Assembly: GCA_002296975.1 (NCBI GenBank)
Contig: DBIS01000088.1
Coordinates: forward strand, 1-5,498
DNA from: Deltaproteobacteria bacterium UBA796
GTDB lineage: Bacteria; Myxococcota_A; UBA796
Length of the DNA stretch: 5,498 nucleotides
Direction: 5' to 3'
Shown: in pieces, positions 1 through 5,498 of the stretch
Layout: each line of letters starts with the position of its first letter
Position numbering within the stretch: position 1 is the first letter of the stretch
The notes under the pieces: generated by a model
Told to the model about the DNA's origin: nothing
Seen by the model: only the letters and a program-made list of their open reading frames with translations
Databases searched by the model: none
Position numbers and translations under genes: made by a program

Positions 1-111
1 TACCGGAGAAAAGCGCACGCTTTGGCAGGTAGACACACTGCAAATCCAGTGCTTTTGGCCATATCGAATGGGCTTTTTACAGCTTCCACAATTTTTCCAC
101 TTTTCATCCAT
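1..111 (-). CDS. Small cysteine-rich putative zinc-ribbon protein (3' partial)
   Basis: The first 37 codons of a gene running off the left edge, starting at the ATG at 111-109. The protein begins MDEKWKNCGSCKKPI and continues with HWICSVSTC; cysteines are at 8, 11, 24 and 29, giving a CxxC, 12 residues, CxxxxC pattern that could bind one zinc ion. The frame stays open to base 1. I recall similar CKKPI...CSVSTC openings in uncharacterised deltaproteobacterial/myxobacterial proteins, but no function is established. The start is favoured by a GGAG ribosome site 5 bases upstream. A second ATG at 107-105 in another frame is also open to the edge but gives a cysteine-poor peptide without a recognisable motif, so I reject it. 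It lies 68 bases after the SDR stop on the same strand; it may share the transcript or have its own promoter. Confidence 0.62.
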   Translation of the reverse strand, partial: MDEKWKNCGSCKKPIRYGQKHWICSVSTCQSVRFSPV

Positions 112-179
112 AATTACTCCGTCGTGTGAGGCCCAAGCTAGCACGGTGCCATCGGTTGGTGGGCGGTGAATATCTGGGT
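112..179. other. Short intergenic gap between SDR and zinc-ribbon genes
   Basis: These 68 bases hold the GGAG ribosome site at the left end. I found no GC-rich stem followed by a T-run on the minus strand, so there is no evident intrinsic terminator, and no convincing -35/-10 pair. The one small palindrome (gcac-c-gtgc, 141-149) has a loop too short to be a functional hairpin. Read-through from the lipid genes into the zinc-ribbon gene is therefore plausible but unproven. Confidence 0.45.
117..120 (-). promoter_or_regulatory. Ribosome binding site GGAG for the zinc-ribbon gene
   Basis: Read on the minus strand the sequence is GGAGTAATTATG, a purine-rich Shine-Dalgarno core five bases before the ATG at 111. 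This spacing is good for that ATG and acceptable (9 bases) for the competing ATG at 107, so the protein motif, not the spacing alone, decides the start. Confidence 0.6.
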
Positions 180-1172
180 TCAGGAAAAGCGAGCAAAAGC
201 CTTCCCCTGCTTTTCAAGAAGGTCCGCAACGGTGTCCTCGAGGGTGGCCAAAGGATCTCGAGGTGAAAACCCGAGGGTGGCAGTGGCTTTGGCAGCATCT
301 GCGTACCAATAATGACTCGACAACTCCAGGTCTGCTCTGGAAATGACCGGGCCTATGCCCATGCCAATGCCCTCTTTTTTGCCCCATGCTGGAAACCAGC
401 CCAAAGCCCGGCGGCTAAACTTGGGCATGGCGACAATTGGCGCATCGCGTCCGGTAATGCGCGCCAATCGGGCATAAAAATCCACAAAGCGCATATTGGC
501 GGAGGCGATCAAATACCGTTGACCAGCCTCACCTTTGGTCAGCGCCGAGTCAACCACCGTCGCCACATCGCGAACATCAACAAAGGAGATGCCGCCGCTG
601 GGCGCTATGGGCACGCCATGGTCGAGAAATGTCCGCACTGCATGGGTAGACATGCCGCCCACATCATCGCCTGGGCCCAGCAATAAACTGGGGTTCAGAC
701 AAATCACATCGAGACCCTGGAAAGCCATGGCGAACTGCTCGGCGTACAGCTTTGAACGGTAATAGGGCCATGCCGAGATGATGGACTCCGGAACATCGTC
801 ATTTTCCGTCGCCATCGCGTCTGGATGCTGAGACACCGCGATGGTGCCCGAGGTCGACACCAGAACAACCCGCCGAACTTTTGCTGCCAACGCAGCATCG
901 AGCACATTTTGGGTGCCTTTCAGATGAACATCGAGGGTCTCTTGAGCCCGCTCTTGCGCGTGCGATACGAGGCCAGCGGCGTGAACAACCACATCTACCT
1001 TGGCAAAAGCTGCCTTTAATCCACGCCCTTTCACCACATCGATCTTTTTGCCGACACATCCACTCGGCGCATCGCCTGACCGTGAAATACACACCAAGCT
1101 GTGCTCAGCATTCAAGCTTGAGACGATATGACGGCCCAAAAAGCCCGTACTGCCTGTAATCGCGATGCGCAT
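180..1172 (-). CDS. NAD(P)-dependent extended SDR, epimerase/3-beta-HSD-like family
   Basis: Complete 330-residue protein, a normal length for extended short-chain dehydrogenases/reductases. The nucleotide-binding glycine motif TGSTGFLG is at residues 6-13, with VVHAAG at 62-67, the active-site serine region VSTSG at 105-109, and the catalytic pair Y137xxxK141 (YYRSK). A substrate-side NPSLLLGPGDD stretch is at 160-170 and a FVDVRDVA stretch at 197-204; both are usual in HpnA-like and 3-beta-hydroxysteroid dehydrogenase-like members. I see no signal peptide or clear membrane helix. The ATG at 1172-1170 is chosen because the glycine motif follows within six residues and because it overlaps the upstream stop as TGATG. 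A possible AAGG ribosome site lies 3 bases before it. Coupling to the ElbD-like gene implies a redox step on the same lipid, for example reduction of a keto, aldehyde or sugar-like intermediate; the substrate cannot be read from sequence. It could instead be a sugar epimerase that decorates a lipid. Confidence 0.9.
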   Translation of the reverse strand: MRIAITGSTGFLGRHIVSSLNAEHSLVCISRSGDAPSGCVGKKIDVVKGRGLKAAFAKVDVVVHAAGLVSHAQERAQETLDVHLKGTQNVLDAALAAKVRRVVLVSTSGTIAVSQHPDAMATENDDVPESIISAWPYYRSKLYAEQFAMAFQGLDVICLNPSLLLGPGDDVGGMSTHAVRTFLDHGVPIAPSGGISFVDVRDVATVVDSALTKGEAGQRYLIASANMRFVDFYARLARITGRDAPIVAMPKFSRRALGWFPAWGKKEGIGMGIGPVISRADLELSSHYWYADAAKATATLGFSPRDPLATLEDTVADLLEKQGKAFARFS

Positions 1173-1174
1173 CA
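1170..1174 (-). promoter_or_regulatory. TGATG stop-start overlap, translational coupling
   Basis: On the minus strand the stop TGA (1174-1172) of the ElbD-like gene shares its A with the ATG (1172-1170) of the SDR gene. Such one-base overlaps usually mark co-transcribed, translationally coupled genes. Only a weak ribosome site (AAGG, 3 bases upstream) is visible, consistent with re-initiation by ribosomes finishing the upstream gene. Confidence 0.8.
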
Positions 1175-4100
1175 GCCTTGGTAATCCACCAGGCCAAAGA
1201 CCCGAGAAAATTCGATTAACAGGGGAATGTCATTGGTCTTGATGGACCCAGAGACAAATTCAGCGGGCGTGGGCAGATACGATTCGCAAATCAACTTTCT
1301 AATCATCTCGGGCTCGGCCTTGATCACACAATCGGCTGAGCCGCCCGAGGGCCGCCCAGGACTGACTAGGCAAGCAGTGGCCGTCACCGCCACCGAATAC
1401 TTCACCTCGCCGAGCGAAAAATACCAGGACACATCCCGTTCGATTCGGTCGGCGTCAAATTTGGAATGAAGGGATTCCAGGGCCGCTGTGACCCGCTCGC
1501 CTGGGCTTTGGACCACCGCGGCGGTCACAGCCTCGGCCTCATCCTTTTTCATGCGGGCCAAATCCAGCACATCGCCTTGGCTCAAACGCTCAACTGCGGT
1601 GTGGGTCAACTTTGCCACCTTTCGGGCAGCCTCTGCTGGGCGCATACCTTCGGTGAGCGCTCGGAGTTCGCCTATACACAGCGGCGGTCCAATTCGTACA
1701 TGAATATCCCGCTGTTTGAGCACAGCTGAACCCTTGGGCAAGGCTTTGTACGCTCCATCGATATGCAAGGGCAAAATATCGACGCCGGCATCGAGGGCGA
1801 TCTTTCCAATCAGCGGCTTAAACTCGGCCAAACTGCCTGCGGTCTGACGGGTGCCTTCAGGAAAAATAAGCACAACCTTTCCTTGACCCACAACCTCGAC
1901 AGCCTCACGCAGACTCGTGCGAAAACCAGCTTTTCGGTCGAGGGGGGTGATGTTCGTCAGGTGCTCAAAATAGGCCACCTTCCAGCGGTTTCCCTCGAAA
2001 AAATAGTCCTTGGCCGCAAGTGCCGTCATGTTGTCGCCATAAGACCCAAGCGCGTGCTTGACCAAACCCATGTCCAGATGGCTGGTGTGATTTGAGACCA
2101 CAATGACCGACCGGTTCATGGGAATGTGAGCCTGCCCGGTCACACGGGTGTTCAAGATGGCGCCATTCAAGGTGCGTTGAAGCATGCCCATGCCCCGCTT
2201 CATGAGATCTGCAACCGGCTCAGGAAGGCTGACGGGCTGGATTGATTCCGCTTTGTGAGCAGCCACCACCGGCGGTGCCCCAACGAAACGCACCACATCG
2301 GCCACCGTAGCGCATTGGCTCAAAAGCACAGGATCAACCTCGGCTGGACCCACACCACCCAAAGCCGATGCCAACTCCACCCACATCAACGAGTCAAAGC
2401 CGAAAGCCTCAGCGAGATTGAGGTCCATGGCGACCGCTTCGGATTTTACCCCAGCTACAGCGGCGATGGCCCGTGCAACCGGCGCAGCGACACCTTCTCC
2501 CCGTCGGAGCTTGGGCGTGGCCGCGATAATCTTCTCCATGCTTTCACGGGCCGCTTTGCGCTGAACCTTCCGTGTAGCTGTGCGCGGTAAGGGTGCGTCC
2601 ACCAGTTGAATCACCGTGGGGCGCTGGGAGGCCGTCAACTTGGCCACAGCCGACGCGATGGCCGTACGGGAAGCGGCGTGATCACCCTGTGGGCGCGCCA
2701 AAAGACCAAGGCGCTCGCCACCTCTGGGGTCGCCGAGGCCGACAAGCGTGTACTCCTCTACGGTTGATATGTCCCCGAGGGTGTTCTCTACATCGTCCAG
2801 ATACACATTTTCGCCACTGGCGGTCACCACGACCTCCTTGGCACGGCCCACCAAAAACAGGCGGCCTTTGTGATCGAGCCGACCCATATCGCCGGTATGC
2901 AGCCACCCATCTGCATCGACCGTGTTTTGGGTGGCCTGAGCGTCTCCAAAATAGCCTGACATGACCGTAGGCCCACGGGCCCAAACCTCGCCAACACCCT
3001 CGCCATCTGCACCTTGAATCTTAATCTCTACACCGGGGATCGCCTTGCCCACATGACCGGGCTTTGCACCGGGACCGCCCATGGCAACAGCCACAACAGG
3101 GCTCGCCTCTGTCAGGCCATAGCCCTCCGACAAATGAAGACCAAGACCACTAAATAGCTTCGCTGTATCTCTTGGAAGGGCCGCGCCCCCGCTGATCAAC
3201 AGCCGGATATTGCCGCCGAGCCGCCCATGTACAGACCCGAACATGAGCTTGCCCATATCGAGCCCCGTGGCTGCACCAATTTTTTGATTCAAAGCCAGGC
3301 CTTGCTCGAAGGCGAGGGTAAACAGCTGGCCCTTGGCACTGACCTGACCGCGAATTCGACGCTCAAGCAGCTGCCACAACGCCGGAACACCCACCATTGC
3401 CGTGACACGCCCAGCCTTGAGGCCATACGCCAGACGCTCCCCATCGATGGCATCCAGGTAAATCACCCTTGCCCCTCTCGATAAGGGCAGCAACAACCCG
3501 CAAGCGAACTCAAAAGCATGATGGAGAGGCAACACACTCAGCAGGCGGTCCGTCTCAACCAAGGTGAAAACCCCAGAGACCGAGGCCACCAGGGCGCAAA
3601 AATTGCCGTGACTGAGCATCACACCTTTGGGCGTACCGGTGGTGCCCGATGTGTACAAAATACTGGCCAGAGACGCTGAGTCGATCTCGGGTGCGACCAA
3701 ACTCGCACTGGCATCGGTGGCCGTGATGTCTTTAAGATCCGCGACGGTAATCTTGATACCGAAGGCCGACGCCGCATCGGGATCTAAAATGGCTACATCC
3801 GCCCCACAAGCACCGATAATATTGTTGACCGCATCTGGGCTTAAAGCCGGATCAAGGGGAACGGCGACACCACCGGCCCTCAATATTCCAAAATATGCGA
3901 TGGCCCAATCTGGGTGGTTCGCCCCCGAGAGCACCACCCGGTCTCCGACCTTGACGCCCAAGCTTTGCAAGCGCGCTGCCACAGCGATGGTTCGCAACTT
4001 GAGCCCCCGATAGCTCACCGTGGTGAAGCCATCTTCGTGGGTTCGCTGTAAGGCCGGCGCGAGGTCGTGACGTTCAGCGACGTTGTCGATCAACGACACC

Positions 4101-5498
4101 AAATCATCATAGGGCCGCAAAGCCTTGCGCTTTTTCCGGATTTTTTCGTCGATCAAGGGCGAAACATTCTTTTGAATCCCTGGCCCATGAACCTCGAGCA
4201 AATAATGGCGCCAGTCAATCTTTTCGGGACTCCAATCCAGCAAACGCTGGTCATCAGCCACCAGCCTGGAGTAGGCCGCGCGAACATTCGCACAAGAAAA
4301 CCGATAGTTGTGCGTCGCCATAAAAGGCACAAACTGGTCGGTGATGCGCGCTTGAATTTCGAGCCCTTTCGATATCTCCTCGAGGGTCTTTGCCGCAGGA
4401 CCAGCCAAACTTTCGAGTGGCCCCTCAGCAAAGCGGCCGAGCACCTTAGAGAGCGACCTCACCCGGCGGGCGCGGAAGCGTGGACCCCATTTTTCATAAT
4501 TTTTGGCGGTGGCGCTCTCGGGCTCAAGCCGAGATTGAATCCAGTTCACCACCGGGCTTCCGCCCGCATCACGTACATAATGCCGGCGCTTAAAGAGCCC
4601 TACCAGCTCGATGAGGCGGTTGATATTGAGTGCATTGGTGTCAGATGTTCCAAAATGGTAGACCGGCTTATGGCTGCCCTCGATAAGCTCTGCCAAGGCC
4701 AAAATCATACCGATGGCCACCTGATCTACCGGGACAATGTCGAGGCAGGTTTCATCCTCTTTCGGAAACAGAATCGGCCCTTTGACGGTCAGATAAATCA
4801 AGGGCGCTGAGGTGTTGATACCCTCATTCCACCCCACCGATGGGTAGCTGAGCGCAGACTCGATGACTGCGGGTCGGGCGATCGCAAAGGGCACCCCAGA
4901 CCGTGCCAAAATCTGCTCTCCGATGGACTTTGTGTAGGTATAAATATTGTGCCAGCCCCAATATTTGGCCCGCTCCGTGCCCCAGTCGACCAGGCTTGCT
5001 TCTTCAAAACGACGCTTGGTGCGGGCGACCTCATCGGCGAGGGCTGAGCCCCGTGTGGGTTCTCCTTTGGCGTCCAAACGCGCTTTGGCCGCGGCCAAAA
5101 AATGCGATTGGCGGAAGGCATCTTCGGAGCGATGTCGGACGCTCTCGACCAGGTCTACGCATTCAGCGATCTCCCGCTCAGGATCCCAGTGTGAACGCTC
5201 GAGTTCATCGGCCCGAGGGAAGGGGTACGCCCGCGGATCGACCTCATCGACCTCACCGGTCCGTCCACCGGCAACATAGGCTGTGGATGTGTGCAAAAAG
5301 GGCACGCCAAGGCTGTCGGGTCCGCCCAAATCTCGGGCCATATCCACTAAGTTTTGGGTCCCAAAAGCGTTGACATTGAGCGCATAGTCCAGCGGCGGGT
5401 TGAAATCGACCACCCCAGATGCGTTGACGATGGCGGTCAACGTGCCCCGAATTTCATCGCGAACGGTCTTGGGAATACCCGCAAAATCCTCGGTCACA
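1172..5498 (-). CDS. elbD: ElbD-like multidomain lipid synthase: FAR reductase, AMP-ligase, ACP, PlsC, SCP2-like tail (5' partial)
   Basis: Large multifunctional enzyme, open to the right edge; the N-terminus is missing. Residues are counted from the GTG at 5497. Residues 1-435 are a fatty acyl-CoA reductase (male-sterility/NAD_binding_4 type): VDFNPPLDYAL at 30-40, HTSTAYV at 69-75, catalytic Y186xxxK190 in YTYTK, RPAVIES at 208-214. Residues about 465-985 are an adenylate-forming ligase: TSGTTGTPKG at 616-625, GYGLTEASP at 792-800, HTGD at 867-870, GRAKEVV at 884-890, catalytic Lys977. Residues about 1001-1072 are a carrier domain with Ser1036 in GFDSL. Residues about 1115-1275 are a PlsC acyltransferase: NHTSHLD at 1136-1142 and FPEGTR at 1212-1217. 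Residues about 1331-1438 resemble an SCP2 domain. By family knowledge it would activate a fatty acid, load it on the carrier, reduce the thioester to an alcohol and acylate a glycerolipid, probably in the cytoplasm at the membrane face. The FAR TGxxGFxG nucleotide motif must lie upstream, so roughly 80-110 residues are absent. The symbol rests on recalled architecture of Myxococcus ElbD (ether lipids); orthology is not proven. All key catalytic residues in view are intact. Confidence 0.88.
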   Translation of the reverse strand, partial: VTEDFAGIPKTVRDEIRGTLTAIVNASGVVDFNPPLDYALNVNAFGTQNLVDMARDLGGPDSLGVPFLHTSTAYVAGGRTGEVDEVDPRAYPFPRADELERSHWDPEREIAECVDLVESVRHRSEDAFRQSHFLAAAKARLDAKGEPTRGSALADEVARTKRRFEEASLVDWGTERAKYWGWHNIYTYTKSIGEQILARSGVPFAIARPAVIESALSYPSVGWNEGINTSAPLIYLTVKGPILFPKEDETCLDIVPVDQVAIGMILALAELIEGSHKPVYHFGTSDTNALNINRLIELVGLFKRRHYVRDAGGSPVVNWIQSRLEPESATAKNYEKWGPRFRARRVRSLSKVLGRFAEGPLESLAGPAAKTLEEISKGLEIQARITDQFVPFMATHNYRFSCANVRAAYSRLVADDQRLLDWSPEKIDWRHYLLEVHGPGIQKNVSPLIDEKIRKKRKALRPYDDLVSLIDNVAERHDLAPALQRTHEDGFTTVSYRGLKLRTIAVAARLQSLGVKVGDRVVLSGANHPDWAIAYFGILRAGGVAVPLDPALSPDAVNNIIGACGADVAILDPDAASAFGIKITVADLKDITATDASASLVAPEIDSASLASILYTSGTTGTPKGVMLSHGNFCALVASVSGVFTLVETDRLLSVLPLHHAFEFACGLLLPLSRGARVIYLDAIDGERLAYGLKAGRVTAMVGVPALWQLLERRIRGQVSAKGQLFTLAFEQGLALNQKIGAATGLDMGKLMFGSVHGRLGGNIRLLISGGAALPRDTAKLFSGLGLHLSEGYGLTEASPVVAVAMGGPGAKPGHVGKAIPGVEIKIQGADGEGVGEVWARGPTVMSGYFGDAQATQNTVDADGWLHTGDMGRLDHKGRLFLVGRAKEVVVTASGENVYLDDVENTLGDISTVEEYTLVGLGDPRGGERLGLLARPQGDHAASRTAIASAVAKLTASQRPTVIQLVDAPLPRTATRKVQRKAARESMEKIIAATPKLRRGEGVAAPVARAIAAVAGVKSEAVAMDLNLAEAFGFDSLMWVELASALGGVGPAEVDPVLLSQCATVADVVRFVGAPPVVAAHKAESIQPVSLPEPVADLMKRGMGMLQRTLNGAILNTRVTGQAHIPMNRSVIVVSNHTSHLDMGLVKHALGSYGDNMTALAAKDYFFEGNRWKVAYFEHLTNITPLDRKAGFRTSLREAVEVVGQGKVVLIFPEGTRQTAGSLAEFKPLIGKIALDAGVDILPLHIDGAYKALPKGSAVLKQRDIHVRIGPPLCIGELRALTEGMRPAEAARKVAKLTHTAVERLSQGDVLDLARMKKDEAEAVTAAVVQSPGERVTAALESLHSKFDADRIERDVSWYFSLGEVKYSVAVTATACLVSPGRPSGGSADCVIKAEPEMIRKLICESYLPTPAEFVSGSIKTNDIPLLIEFSRVFGLVDYQG

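Noticed and set aside
1..107. Alternative start at ATG 107-105 for the left-edge gene (peptide MKSGKIVEAVKSPFDM...)
   Set aside because: Open to the edge, but it lacks any motif, while the ATG at 111 gives a clear paired-cysteine pattern and has the better ribosome-site spacing.
104..298. 64-codon minus-strand frame across the SDR 3' end and the gap
   Set aside because: Proline/arginine-rich, out of frame with the SDR over most of its length and overlapping the start of the zinc-ribbon gene; no support as a gene.
4067..4810. 247-codon plus-strand open frame
   Set aside because: It lies entirely antisense to the FAR domain and the FAR-ligase junction, whose protein is clearly conserved; the translated plus-strand peptide shows no recognisable motif or ribosome site. 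It is a shadow.
4903..5373. 156-codon plus-strand open frame over the FAR region
   Set aside because: Arg/Pro-rich translation typical of antisense frames in moderately GC-rich DNA, no family motif, and full overlap with the real reductase coding sequence.
5495..5497. GTG as the true start codon of the large protein
   Set aside because: The visible protein begins in the middle of a FAR domain; the TGxxGFxG nucleotide-binding segment that must precede it is absent, so this GTG is almost surely an internal valine and the gene continues past the edge.
1..5498. CRISPR arrays, insertion sequences, tRNA/rRNA genes, long repeats
   Set aside because: I scanned both strands and saw no repeated units, inverted-repeat ends, transposase motifs or tRNA-like cloverleaf; nearly the whole window is accounted for by three coding regions.

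Overview
The window is gene-dense. Every gene I can support reads leftward (minus strand): a multidomain lipid enzyme (cut by the right edge), then a short-chain dehydrogenase/reductase, then the first codons of a small cysteine-rich protein (cut by the left edge). The reading order is therefore 5498 to 1. Base composition is moderately GC-rich, roughly 50-57% in the lines I counted. The enzyme architecture resembles the ether-lipid enzyme ElbD of myxobacteria, so a Myxococcota or former-deltaproteobacterial genome is my best guess. The composition is below that of typical Myxococcus (close to 70% GC), so a lower-GC relative or environmental lineage is more likely than Myxococcus itself. This assignment is inference.

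About 79% of the window (1172-5498) is one open frame of at least 1441 residues. It carries, in order: a fatty acyl-CoA reductase (FAR) domain lacking its N-terminal nucleotide-binding segment, an AMP-forming acyl ligase, an acyl carrier domain with a GFDSL phosphopantetheine site, a PlsC-type acyltransferase, and a C-terminal segment that reads like an SCP2 lipid-binding domain. Its stop codon overlaps by one base (TGATG) with the start of the next gene (180-1172), a 330-residue NAD(P)-dependent extended SDR. After a 68-base gap, a third gene starts at 111 behind a GGAG ribosome site. It encodes a CxxC...CxxxxC putative zinc-ribbon protein.

The genes suggest a lipid-remodelling operon. The ligase would activate a fatty acid and load it on the built-in carrier, the reductase would convert the thioester to a fatty alcohol (or aldehyde), the acyltransferase would esterify a lyso-phospholipid or alkyl-glycerol phosphate, and the tail domain could hold the lipid. 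The SDR probably does a further carbonyl reduction or oxidation on a lipid intermediate. Ether-lipid synthesis is the leading hypothesis. Wax-like or other alcohol-derived lipids remain possible, because no alkylglycerone-phosphate synthase or wax synthase is visible here.
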